Shown here: positions 7,988-17,129 of the stretch, one piece after another | Numbering within the stretch: the first letter of the stretch is position 1 | Layout: each line of letters opens with the position of its first letter | Source of the DNA: Seonamhaeicola algicola | GTDB lineage: Bacteria > Bacteroidota > Bacteroidia > Flavobacteriales > Flavobacteriaceae | Assembly: GCF_007997385.1 (NCBI RefSeq) | Contig: NZ_VOSC01000025.1 | Coordinates: forward strand, 62,292-126,291 | DNA length: 64,000 bases | Direction of reading: 5' to 3' | Notes under the pieces: model-generated | Databases searched by the model: none | What the model was told of the DNA's origin: nothing | Seen by the model: only the letters and a program-made list of their open reading frames with translations | Made by a program: the position numbers and the translations under genes

Positions 7988-9442
7988 TTATGCTAAAATA
8001 TCCTTTACAACATGCCCGTGTACATCTGTGAGCCTAAATCGTCGACCTAAATACTTGTAAGTTAACTTTTCATGATCTAAGCCCATAAGATGCATAATGG
8101 TAGCATGTAAATCATGAATATGAACTGGGTTTTCAATAATATTATAGCCTAATTCATCTGTTTTTCCGTACACTTTTCCGCCTTTTACACCACCACCGGC
8201 CATGAATATGCTAAAGGCTCTTGGGTGATGGTCTCTACCATAATTATCTTTAGTTAGTTTTCCTTGGCAATAATTGGTTCTACCAAACTCTCCACCCCAA
8301 ATTACTAGTGTTTCATCTAATAAACCACGCTGTTTTAAATCTGTTATTAAAGCTGCAGAAGCTTGATCTACATCTTTGGCTTGCCCTTTAATTTGCCCAA
8401 CTAAGTTATTGTGCTGGTCCCAACCTTGATGGTATAACTGTACAAAACGCACACCGGATTCTGATAATTTTCTGGCTAATAAGCAATTGGCGGCATAGGT
8501 ACCAGGTATCATACAATCTGCTCCATATAGTTTTTTTATATGATCTGGTTCTTTTGAAACATCAGTAATTTCGGGTACAGCAGTTTGCATTCTGTAAGCC
8601 ATTTCATATTGCTTAATTTTAGAATGAATTTCAGGATCTTTAAATTCTTTATACCCCATTTCATTTAAAGTTCCTAAGTGATTTAACATATCCCTTCTAG
8701 ATTTCATATTCATACCTTTTGGGTTGTTTAAATATAAAATAGGATTTTCACTAGCACTTAATTGTACACCTTGGTGTGTACTGTCTAAAAATCCGTTGGA
8801 CCATAATTTTGAGTACACACCTTGTCCAGTACCACCGCCTTTTGATAATAATACACAAAACGCAGGTAAATTTTTATTTTCGCTACCCAAACCATAACTA
8901 AACCAAGACCCCATGCTTGGGCGGTTACCTACTTGAGCTCCAGTTTGTAAAAACGTTAATGCAGGATCATGGTTAATAGCATCGGTATGCATGCTTTTTA
9001 CAATACAAATATCATCAGTAATTTTAGCAATATTTGGTAATAGTTCACTAACCCAAGCACCAGAGTTGCCATATTGTTTAAAACCAAATTTTGAACCTAC
9101 TAAAGGAAAACTTTTTTGGTAGGCAGTCATGCCTGTTAGCCTTTGCCCTTGCCTAATAGACTCTGGTAAATCTTGCCCAAACATATCTCTAAGTTTAGGT
9201 TTAAAATCAAAAGTTTCTAGTTGTGAAGGGGCACCGTTTTGTACTAACATTATTATGCGTTTGGCTTTTGAAGCAAAATGTTTTAAGCCTAATGGTATTT
9301 GGTTAGCAGCATCTTGCGATCCTTTGAATAAATCTGGCGCTAATAATGAGCCCAAAGCAACCCCACCAAGACCCATAGCGGCTTTTTTAAAAAAATGCCT
9401 ACGATTTATATTTAAATGATGTTCAAAAACGTCTTTTTTCAT
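7988..9442 (-). CDS. DUF1501 protein with Tat-like signal
   Basis: A 484-residue DUF1501 protein, a family distantly related to alkaline phosphatases and sulfatases. The N-terminus NRRHFFKKAAMGLGG is a twin-arginine type signal followed by a hydrophobic stretch. Conserved family motifs are visible: MLVQNGAPSQLETFDFKP near the start, SMHTDAINHDP, and GGEFGRTNY...GRDHHP near the C-terminus with metal-ligand-like Asp and His. DUF1501 genes are typically paired with DUF1549/DUF1553 genes, as here (14 bases apart). The biochemical role of the pair is not established. Confidence 0.85.
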   Translation of the reverse strand: MKKDVFEHHLNINRRHFFKKAAMGLGGVALGSLLAPDLFKGSQDAANQIPLGLKHFASKAKRIIMLVQNGAPSQLETFDFKPKLRDMFGQDLPESIRQGQRLTGMTAYQKSFPLVGSKFGFKQYGNSGAWVSELLPNIAKITDDICIVKSMHTDAINHDPALTFLQTGAQVGNRPSMGSWFSYGLGSENKNLPAFCVLLSKGGGTGQGVYSKLWSNGFLDSTHQGVQLSASENPILYLNNPKGMNMKSRRDMLNHLGTLNEMGYKEFKDPEIHSKIKQYEMAYRMQTAVPEITDVSKEPDHIKKLYGADCMIPGTYAANCLLARKLSESGVRFVQLYHQGWDQHNNLVGQIKGQAKDVDQASAALITDLKQRGLLDETLVIWGGEFGRTNYCQGKLTKDNYGRDHHPRAFSIFMAGGGVKGGKVYGKTDELGYNIIENPVHIHDLHATIMHLMGLDHEKLTYKYLGRRFRLTDVHGHVVKDILA

Positions 9443-9456
9443 GTGTTTTAGTTCGT

Positions 9457-11778
9457 TTAAATTTTAACAATGGCTTCTTCCATATTATACATAGTGTGAA
9501 TTATTTGCATAAGAGCAGCCACCTCACTTTTATTTAAATTTGTTGAAGGGTATTCGCCTACATTAACAAAATCATTAGCTCTTTTAGTATCATTTTTAAA
9601 TATTTCTTTTTGCTGGTTGTAATAGTTTAGTAATAGTTTTTTTTCTTCGGGTTTAATTTTTCTGCATAAAATACTTCTAAAAGCTTTATTTATTTTAGCT
9701 TCATCAGTGCTGTTTTCTTGTAACAGTTTTTCAGAAAATACTCTAGAGGCTTCCAAAACCGTAGGATCATTTAAAAGTACTAAAGCTTGCAGAGGTGTCA
9801 TTGTGCTAAGTCTTCTTACCTCACATTGGTCTCTAGTAGTCGCATCAAAAATCATTTGAACAGGAGGAAGTGAAGTTCTTTTAATAAATGTGTAAATACC
9901 TCTACGATACAAGTTTTCATTATGATCTTGTACGTAATAAACTAGCATACCTCTGCCAGATGATGATGTTTCCCATAAACCATCTGGTTGATATGTTTTA
10001 ACGCTACGGCCACCTATCTCTCTATTTAATAATCCACTACTGGCTAGTATATGATCTCTAATCATTTCTGAAGTATATCTAGCTCTTGGCATATAAGATA
10101 AATACTTGTTTTCTGGGTCAATTGCTTGCTTTTTATTGTTTACTATTGAAGATTGTTTGTAGGTGGAAGACATAACCATTTTTTTAATTAGTTTTTTAAT
10201 ATTCCAATCATTTTCAATAAAATCTGCCGATAGGTAATTTAATAAATCTACGTTAGAAGGTAATTCTCCTTGCATGCCAAAATCTCCCGAGGTTTTTACA
10301 ATGCCAGTTCCAAAAATTTCTTGCCAAATGCGGTTAACATACACACGACTGGTTAGCGGGTTTTTTTCATTAAATAACCACTTTGATAAACCTAAACGGT
10401 TTGATGTGTATTTTTCTGTATCAAACGTTAAAATAGCATTTGGTAAATTTGGTGTTACGGTATCTGTTTTTGCATCATAAGCACCTCTATCTAAAATACG
10501 GGTTGGTCTTTTTTCTTCTAGCTCTTCCATTACCATTACTTCAACATTTTTATAGCCGTTTTTCTTATTTATGAAAGGTAAACTGTCTTTTGCTAATTGA
10601 TTTGATATGGATAAAAAGGGAGGCTCTGCAATGACTCTTAAATTTGCATTTACTGCACTAGATTTTTTATAAGGTGTATTTTCAAAAAAAGCAAAAGTAC
10701 TGTAGTAGTCTTTTTGCGAAATGGGGTCATATTTATGGTCATGGCATTTGGCACATTCAAAAGTTAAACCTAAAAATGCTTTGCCAAATGTGTTGGTTCT
10801 ATCTGTAATGGTTTCAATTCTGTATTCTTCTACAACAATACCGCCTTCTTGGGTTATTTTATGGTTTCTATTAAAACCTGTGGCTAGAATTGTTTCCAAA
10901 TGTTTGTTAGGGAGTAAATCTCCGGCTAACTGCCAAGTAACAAATTTTTTATAGCTGTAGTTTTCATTAAATGCATGTATAACCCAGTCTCGCCATGGCC
11001 ACATGGTTCTTAGTTCATCATCTTGGTAACCATGTGAATCTGCAAAACGAGCTATATCCATCCATGAACTAGCCATTTTTTCGCCATAATGTTTGCTGGC
11101 TAAAAGCTCATCTACTATTTTTTCATACGCATTTTCAGAGGTGTCGTTTATAAACTTTTTTTGCATTTCAATAGACGGAGGAAGTCCTGTAATATCAAAA
11201 GAAACACGTTTTAATAATTGTTCTTTAGTAGCCTTTTCGTTTGGGGTTAAACCTAAGTCTTCTATTTTACTAAGAATAAAATAATCTATATCATTTGTTG
11301 CCCAATCTGCTTTTTTTACTTTAGGTAATTGTGGTTTTGTAATTGGTGTAAATGCCCAATGTTGTTTGTATTTAGCACCTTGTTTAATCCATTTTTCAAT
11401 AACTTTTATTTCGTAGTTTGAAAGTTTTAAGTTAGACTCTGGAGGTGGCATTACTGTTGCTGTATCTTTTGATACAATTCTTAAATATGCTTCAGATTTG
11501 TTGGGTTTACCACTAACAATGGCATGTTTTTTTGGAGATTCTTTTAATGCAGCATAAGCACCTTCTGCGGTATCTAATCTTAAATCTGCAAATCTTTTAT
11601 TGGCATCTGGCCCATGGCAATTAAAGCATTTGTCTGACAATATTGGTCTTACATCAAAATTATAATCTACTACTTTGGGTACTTTTTTTTCGGGTATACT
11701 TACGTAATTATCGCTCTTGCTATTGCAAGAAAAAAAGCTAAGGACTAATACTAAATAAAATGGAAAAAATAGTTTCAT
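9457..11778 (-). CDS. DUF1549/DUF1553 cytochrome-domain lipoprotein
   Basis: A 773-residue protein with the planctomycete-type order PSC1 - DUF1549 - DUF1553. The N-terminal signal ends in a lipobox-like FFSC (Cys18). The heme motif CFNCH is at 51-55 with a candidate distal Met in TVMPPPES. DUF1549 follows (DYFILSKIEDLGL...WMDIARFADSHGYQDD, AKCHDHKYDPI), then DUF1553 (LSKWLFNEKNPLTSRVYVNR, GTGIVKTSGDFG, SSTYKQSS, RRGIYTFIKRTS). The cytochrome domain predicts electron transfer in the periplasm. It abuts the propeller gene at its 5' end, indicating tight translational coupling. Confidence 0.85.
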   Translation of the reverse strand: MKLFFPFYLVLVLSFFSCNSKSDNYVSIPEKKVPKVVDYNFDVRPILSDKCFNCHGPDANKRFADLRLDTAEGAYAALKESPKKHAIVSGKPNKSEAYLRIVSKDTATVMPPPESNLKLSNYEIKVIEKWIKQGAKYKQHWAFTPITKPQLPKVKKADWATNDIDYFILSKIEDLGLTPNEKATKEQLLKRVSFDITGLPPSIEMQKKFINDTSENAYEKIVDELLASKHYGEKMASSWMDIARFADSHGYQDDELRTMWPWRDWVIHAFNENYSYKKFVTWQLAGDLLPNKHLETILATGFNRNHKITQEGGIVVEEYRIETITDRTNTFGKAFLGLTFECAKCHDHKYDPISQKDYYSTFAFFENTPYKKSSAVNANLRVIAEPPFLSISNQLAKDSLPFINKKNGYKNVEVMVMEELEEKRPTRILDRGAYDAKTDTVTPNLPNAILTFDTEKYTSNRLGLSKWLFNEKNPLTSRVYVNRIWQEIFGTGIVKTSGDFGMQGELPSNVDLLNYLSADFIENDWNIKKLIKKMVMSSTYKQSSIVNNKKQAIDPENKYLSYMPRARYTSEMIRDHILASSGLLNREIGGRSVKTYQPDGLWETSSSGRGMLVYYVQDHNENLYRRGIYTFIKRTSLPPVQMIFDATTRDQCEVRRLSTMTPLQALVLLNDPTVLEASRVFSEKLLQENSTDEAKINKAFRSILCRKIKPEEKKLLLNYYNQQKEIFKNDTKRANDFVNVGEYPSTNLNKSEVAALMQIIHTMYNMEEAIVKI

Positions 11779-12837
11779 TTATACTCTTTCTAATTTAATT
11801 GGGTAAGATTTTTTAGCATTCCACTGGCAGATGTATAAGTTTTTATCTTCATCTATACACACATCGTGGCAATGGTTAAACAATGCTGTGTTTTGAAGCA
11901 TTAGTTGAAGCTCTCCGTTTTTGTATTTAGGCTTGGTGCCACCGGGATTAGATACTACCTTATTGTTTTTATCTAAAATGGTTACAAAACCAGAATTTGG
12001 AACACGTTCAAGGTATTTCATTCTAGACCAGCATACGCCAGCGTAAATATTTTCAGCATCAATAACGGGCCTGCATACATAGGCTCCTGGTAAAAAAATG
12101 GTTGATAAATATTTGCCTTCTAAAGTGTATCTTTTAAAAGCATTATGTGTTCTAGAAGTGCATAAAAGGGTAATGTTATTGGGGTCTCTATCATCAATAG
12201 CAACGCCATGAGCGTTGTTTAATTTTTCATCTTCATAACCTCTCCCTCCAAATTTTCTAATAAATTCTCCGTCTTTGTTAAACTGTAAAATCCAATCTGA
12301 GCCATAGCCATCAGAAACGTAAATATCTCCATTTGGAGCAATGGCTGTTTCAGTTGGTTTGTATTGCATGTTATTGCTGTAAACACCAATGTTTTTAGGG
12401 TTAGGTAATTCCATAATAATTTTGCCATTTACAGTGGTTTTTACAACTTTACCCGCACTAGGGTCTGTTATAAATAAAACATCTTCTTCGCCTTCTTTAA
12501 AAAGTGTTAAGCCATGGCCAGCGTTATATGTGTGCCCCCAAGTGGTAATTAATTTTCCAGACTTATCATAAATAATAATATTGTTTTTGGTTTCATCTGT
12601 AATCATTATTAGTCTACCCTTAGAGTCTAAAACCATTTCATGGCAGTTTTTAATTGGTGTTGTGTTAGGGTTTAAATTACCCCATTGTTTGTGAACACGA
12701 TATTTAAAATTTCCATGACCAATTATTTCATTACTTAAGGTTGGTTTATTTATAATTGTAAAACTATATGAAGGTATGGTTGCAGCGGTACTGGCTAAAG
12801 CCGTTTTTTTTAGAAAATCTCTACGAGAATTTTTCAT
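11779..12837 (-). CDS. Tat-exported NHL-type beta-propeller
   Basis: A 352-residue protein. The N-terminus SRRDFLKKTALAS is a textbook twin-arginine signal, followed by repeated propeller blades (GDIYVSDGYGSDWILQFNKDG, FIRKFGGRG, NLYICQWNAKKSYP) like NHL/6-bladed propellers. Such folds bind sugars or peptides or act as lactonases; no catalytic set is evident. It is the first gene of the four-gene block and has a TAnnTTTG element at 12876-12883 upstream, so the block can be expressed separately from the HTCS gene. Its blades and Tat export suggest a folded, possibly cofactor-linked periplasmic partner of the cytochrome proteins. Confidence 0.75.
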   Translation of the reverse strand: MKNSRRDFLKKTALASTAATIPSYSFTIINKPTLSNEIIGHGNFKYRVHKQWGNLNPNTTPIKNCHEMVLDSKGRLIMITDETKNNIIIYDKSGKLITTWGHTYNAGHGLTLFKEGEEDVLFITDPSAGKVVKTTVNGKIIMELPNPKNIGVYSNNMQYKPTETAIAPNGDIYVSDGYGSDWILQFNKDGEFIRKFGGRGYEDEKLNNAHGVAIDDRDPNNITLLCTSRTHNAFKRYTLEGKYLSTIFLPGAYVCRPVIDAENIYAGVCWSRMKYLERVPNSGFVTILDKNNKVVSNPGGTKPKYKNGELQLMLQNTALFNHCHDVCIDEDKNLYICQWNAKKSYPIKLERV

Positions 12838-12875
12838 TTGTGTGGTGTTAGTTTAGTTGTAGTTTTTTAGACTTC

Positions 12876-12883
12876 CAAATATA
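12876..12883 (-). promoter_or_regulatory. Bacteroidota -7 element (minus strand)
   Basis: Reads TATATTTG on the minus strand, 38 bases before the propeller start. It lies in the 116-base gap between the HTCS gene and the cytochrome block, where an HTCS operator would be expected. Confidence 0.5.
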
Positions 12884-12953
12884 TTCTAGACACCAAAAAA
12901 TGAGGTGGATTTTTTTTGTAAAATGGTGTATTTATTAAACAAATACAGTGAAA

Positions 12954-15900
12954 TTAACCCTTTGGAAGGTAATGAGACGGCGGATTACCAAATTCTTTTT
13001 TGAAAGCACGACTAAAGTATCGGTTGTCATTATAGCCAACTTTGTAAGCTATTTCTTTTAAAGTGTACCGGCCTGTTTTAATTAATTGCATTGCTTTTGT
13101 AAGCTTGTAGAAATTTATATATTCTATTATAGATTTTCCTGTTAATGCTTGTATTTTTCTGTAAAGTTGAGATCTTGTTATAGTGAGCTCTTTGCATAAT
13201 TCATCAATAGAAAATGTTGAATCATCTAAATGTTCATTTAGCTTTAAGTTTATTTTTTCAAGATATTTATCAGGTGTGCTATTTTGTGTGTTGGCTTCTT
13301 GGGTGTTGTGTGCTTTTAAATGCTTTTTTAGTAGTTGTTTTCTGCTTTCTAAAATATTATTAATTTTAAGTTTTATTTCTGAAATATTAAACGGTTTTTG
13401 AATATAATCATTAGCACCCGAGTTTAGTCCTGAAATTTTGTTTTGCTCTCCTGTTTTGGCTGTTAAAAATAGCAAAGGTATATGTGCTGTAAGTTCATTA
13501 CTTTTTAGTTGGTTTGCAAGTTGTAAGCCGTCTGATTCTGGCATCATAATATCGCTAATAATAACATCAGGTATAGTGGTAATGGCAATTTGAAACCCTT
13601 TTTTGCCATTTTCGGCTTCAACTATTTGGTACGTGTCTTTAAGTTCTTCGCTTATATAATTTCTAATATCTGCATTATCTTCAACAATTAAAATTAAAGT
13701 TTTTTCAGTGTTTATTTTTGGTAAAACTGTTGTTGTAACGTTGTTAAGGTTATTGTAATCATGCAGGCCAATGGGTATTTTTACCTTAAAATAACTGCCT
13801 TTTTCTTTGCTGCTTTTTAACTCTATGCTGCCTTTGTGAAGTTTAACTAGCTCTGAGGTTAATGATAAACCAATGCCACTACTATAACCAAAATCTGGGT
13901 TTTCATCTAATTGATAAAAACGTTCAAAAACCTTTTCTTGGTATGCTTCAGGTATTCCAGAACCATTGTCTATTACATTAATTTCCAGAGTTCCATTTAA
14001 TAGTTTGTTATTAGTATCTACTTTAGTGTTTAAATAGTTTACTAATAAAGATACTTTGCCGCCTTTTGGGGTGTATTTAAAGGCGTTAGAGAGCAGGTTT
14101 GTGGTTATTTTTTTTATTACATCGGTATCATAATAAATCTCGTAGTTTTCATCAGGAAATTTACTTTTGTAGGTTAAGTTTTTTTCTTTTGCCCAATATA
14201 ATAATGATGCGTTTATGGTATTAAATACTGATACATCTCTGTGTGTAGTTACGTGTAGTTTTTGTGTGGTTTCTAGTTTTCTAAAGTCTAAAATTTGATT
14301 AACCAATTCTAACAACCTAGAGCTGTTGCGATACATCATTTCTAAAACTTTGTTGTTGGGTTTGGTTTGCTCTTGAATATATTTGTTTAATGGAGCCGAT
14401 ATTAGTGTTAAGGGTGTTCTTAACTCATGAGAAATATTGGTGAAAAATTTTAATTTTAATTTGGTTAGCTCTTCTGCTTGTAAAACGCGTTCTTTTTCTA
14501 TTTCAAATTGTGAGCGATGTCTTTCGCGTTTAATTATTAACCAAATAACAAGAAAAAATAAAGCTATAATACACAGTGATATTACTATTTTAAACCATAT
14601 TAAATTCCAAAAAGGAGGTTTAATATGTATGTTTAATTTTTTAATGTTATTGCTCCAAACACCATCTTCATTACTGGCTTTAACTAAAAAAGTATATTTA
14701 CCTGAAGGAATATTAGTGTAGGTTGCCTTTTGGTTACCGTAAACATTAATCCAGGTTTTGTCATAACCATCTAGTTTATATGCAAATTTACAGCGTCCGT
14801 TATTGTTGTAGTTAATAACTTGAAATTCAAATTCAAATTTTTTGTCTTTGTAACTTAAATTTACTTGTTGTTCTACTTCAATATTTTTAGAAATATATTT
14901 ACTATTGGGTTTTACAATGGTATTGTTTACCCAAAGTTTTGAGATGTAAATGTGTGATGGTTTATGGTTTTCTTCAATGGCTTTTGGGTTAAATAGCATT
15001 AAGCCTTTATCAGTTTCAAAAACTAATTGGTTTGTATCTAAATGTAAGCTAGAAAGACCTATTTTATGAGATAACAAGCCATCTTGTTCATTTAAAACAC
15101 GAATTTCATCAGTTATGTAATTATATTTAATTAATCCGTTTAAGGTTCCAATCCATAAATTGTTTTCTTGATCTTGTTCAATAGCATTAATTATTTTGTC
15201 TTTAATTACAGGGTTTTCACATTGAAAAAATGTGCCAGTTTTTTCATTTAGCCTACATAAACCTACTTTTGTTCCAATCCATAAATTATGTTTATTGTCT
15301 TCAAAAATTTCATTTACAAAATTGTTGTTTAGGCTTGTTTTGTCTCCAATTTTATGTCTGTAATGTTCAAATTCATTGGTTTTAGGTAAGTATTTTTTTA
15401 AACCATCGCCATTAGTCCCAATCCATATTTGGCCTTTGCTATCTTCAAAAATTACAGAAGCCCAATGAAAATACCCAATACCATTAGGAGTGTCTGAGGT
15501 GCATTCAAATTTTAAAATACTATTTGAGGCAATATTGTATTTTTTAACGCCTAAAATTTCTCCTAACCATAAATTGCCATTGTTTGATAACATAATACTT
15601 CTAGGGTCAGACTTTAAGGCCGTGGTATTTAATAATTCACCCTTTACAGTTAACTCATAAATGTTTTTAGAATCGGCTATCCAAACATTTTTATTAAAGT
15701 TTGTTGCAACGTATGGTTTTCCAATAAAACTAATTTTAATTTTATTGAAGGTGCTATCCTTTTTTGTGTAAATAAATACGTTGTTGTTTTTTACAATCCA
15801 ATAATTTAAATGGGTTTTACTTATGGTGCTGTAGCCAGAAATATGTTTTGTGAAGTATTTAAACGGACTGGTTTTCTTTTCAAAAAGAAAAAAACTACCA

Positions 15901-16880
15901 TTATTAGCTGCTACCCAAGAGGTGTTTTTATTTTTGTTATGAAACACTTTATTTAAAACTAAATCATAATCTAGGTTAAATAGTTTATTTAAATAAATTT
16001 GTTTTTTTAGTTTAAAGTCTTCATTTAATATTGAAATGGTATTATTGCTTAAAAACCAACAGCTGTTACTGTTTTCTTTTTTAACGTATCGCCCAGTATA
16101 ATTTGAAACTTTTAAGGGTTTAAAAGCACTATTGGTTTTGTAAATAGAAAAGTTTTTAAATGATGTTATTAATTTTCCATTGTAATACTCAAGGCTAAAG
16201 TGTGGCTGTGTTTCTTTACTTGGTAGCACACGCTTAAACGTTTTGTTTTTGGTGTTAAAAATGTTTAAGCCAATCCATGTACCAACAATTATATTACCAT
16301 AAGGATCTTCTTCTAAAGCTAATACATTATTGTGGCTAAGGGTAGTAGTGTCAGAGGTTTTATGTTTATACCATGTAAATGTATTGGTGCTTCTGTTAAG
16401 TATGTTTAATCCGCCACCATCTGTACCTATATATAATTGTTTGTTTTTACTTTCAAAAATGGTTCTAACCTCATTAAAACTTAAAGATTGTGGGTTGTTT
16501 TCATTGTGTATAAACCTATCAAAACAATCACATTCTCGGTTGTACTTTAATAATCCACCACCATAGGTGCCTACCCATAGTGTTTTTTCGGTATCTTCAT
16601 ATAAACATGAAATATTATTATCAGTTATACTGTTTTTATCGTTTTCATTCTTGCTGTAATTTTTATAGTTGCTACCGTCATAACGCCACAACCCGTTTGA
16701 TGAGGCAATCCATACAAAACCAAAGGTGTCTTCTAAAATATCATTTGTATGGGTTTCTATTGGTAACTTAAAGTGGGTAATTTTATAGTTGTCTGTAAAC
16801 TTTTGAGCATGAAAATTATATGCTATAAAGAATAGCATAAAAAAAAGTAGAAAGACTTTTTTTAAATTATTTGGCATCAT
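12954..16880 (-). CDS. hybrid two-component system regulator (HTCS)
   Basis: A 1308-residue one-protein sensor/regulator. Order: signal peptide (1-25); two periplasmic seven-bladed REG_PROP propellers (about 28-690, repeats such as GFVWIASSNGLWRYDG and LWVGTYGGGLLKYN); Y_Y_Y domain (about 690-755, KWIN-like DKTWINVYGNQKATYTNIP); one membrane helix (about 765-788); HisKA with SHELRTPLT; HATPase with NLLSNAFKYTPKGG and GSGIP; receiver (about 1061-1175, phospho-acceptor Asp about 1110 in ISDIMMP); AraC HTH (about 1210-1308, ending NDNRYFSRAFKKEFG). All catalytic residues appear present. HTCS proteins usually sense oligosaccharides and activate adjacent polysaccharide loci. Here the adjacent downstream genes are cytochrome/DUF1501/DUF1553 proteins instead. 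Confidence 0.93.
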   Translation of the reverse strand: MMPNNLKKVFLLFFMLFFIAYNFHAQKFTDNYKITHFKLPIETHTNDILEDTFGFVWIASSNGLWRYDGSNYKNYSKNENDKNSITDNNISCLYEDTEKTLWVGTYGGGLLKYNRECDCFDRFIHNENNPQSLSFNEVRTIFESKNKQLYIGTDGGGLNILNRSTNTFTWYKHKTSDTTTLSHNNVLALEEDPYGNIIVGTWIGLNIFNTKNKTFKRVLPSKETQPHFSLEYYNGKLITSFKNFSIYKTNSAFKPLKVSNYTGRYVKKENSNSCWFLSNNTISILNEDFKLKKQIYLNKLFNLDYDLVLNKVFHNKNKNTSWVAANNGSFFLFEKKTSPFKYFTKHISGYSTISKTHLNYWIVKNNNVFIYTKKDSTFNKIKISFIGKPYVATNFNKNVWIADSKNIYELTVKGELLNTTALKSDPRSIMLSNNGNLWLGEILGVKKYNIASNSILKFECTSDTPNGIGYFHWASVIFEDSKGQIWIGTNGDGLKKYLPKTNEFEHYRHKIGDKTSLNNNFVNEIFEDNKHNLWIGTKVGLCRLNEKTGTFFQCENPVIKDKIINAIEQDQENNLWIGTLNGLIKYNYITDEIRVLNEQDGLLSHKIGLSSLHLDTNQLVFETDKGLMLFNPKAIEENHKPSHIYISKLWVNNTIVKPNSKYISKNIEVEQQVNLSYKDKKFEFEFQVINYNNNGRCKFAYKLDGYDKTWINVYGNQKATYTNIPSGKYTFLVKASNEDGVWSNNIKKLNIHIKPPFWNLIWFKIVISLCIIALFFLVIWLIIKRERHRSQFEIEKERVLQAEELTKLKLKFFTNISHELRTPLTLISAPLNKYIQEQTKPNNKVLEMMYRNSSRLLELVNQILDFRKLETTQKLHVTTHRDVSVFNTINASLLYWAKEKNLTYKSKFPDENYEIYYDTDVIKKITTNLLSNAFKYTPKGGKVSLLVNYLNTKVDTNNKLLNGTLEINVIDNGSGIPEAYQEKVFERFYQLDENPDFGYSSGIGLSLTSELVKLHKGSIELKSSKEKGSYFKVKIPIGLHDYNNLNNVTTTVLPKINTEKTLILIVEDNADIRNYISEELKDTYQIVEAENGKKGFQIAITTIPDVIISDIMMPESDGLQLANQLKSNELTAHIPLLFLTAKTGEQNKISGLNSGANDYIQKPFNISEIKLKINNILESRKQLLKKHLKAHNTQEANTQNSTPDKYLEKINLKLNEHLDDSTFSIDELCKELTITRSQLYRKIQALTGKSIIEYINFYKLTKAMQLIKTGRYTLKEIAYKVGYNDNRYFSRAFKKEFGNPPSHYLPKG

Positions 16881-17116
16881 GCAATTTAAAGTTTTACAAT
16901 AATAACATATTACAAATGAATTTTAAAATAATGGTTTTTAAGGTCATTTTTGGTATAATTTTAATAGCAAGAAAACTAAAAAAATATTTTAATACTTATC
17001 TTGCTATATTTAAGTAAATGTCTGTAGCTATTAGTAAAATAGTTAAGTAGAAGTAAATAATCATGAAATTATATCAAATTTTATTAAAGAACTGTAATAG
17101 TTAATTGTCGGTTTTA

Positions 17117-17124
17117 TATTTTTG
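17117..17124 (+). promoter_or_regulatory. Bacteroidota -7 element
   Basis: TATTTTTG lies only 5 bases before the glyS ATG, so the message would start at or very near the start codon (short or absent leader). Confidence 0.55.
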
Positions 17125-17129
17125 CAGCT

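Noticed and set aside
5859-12837. Horizontal transfer of the cytochrome cluster from Planctomycetes
   Set aside because: Base composition and codon use look like the neighbours and there are no mobile elements at the edges. These families are also present in Bacteroidota.
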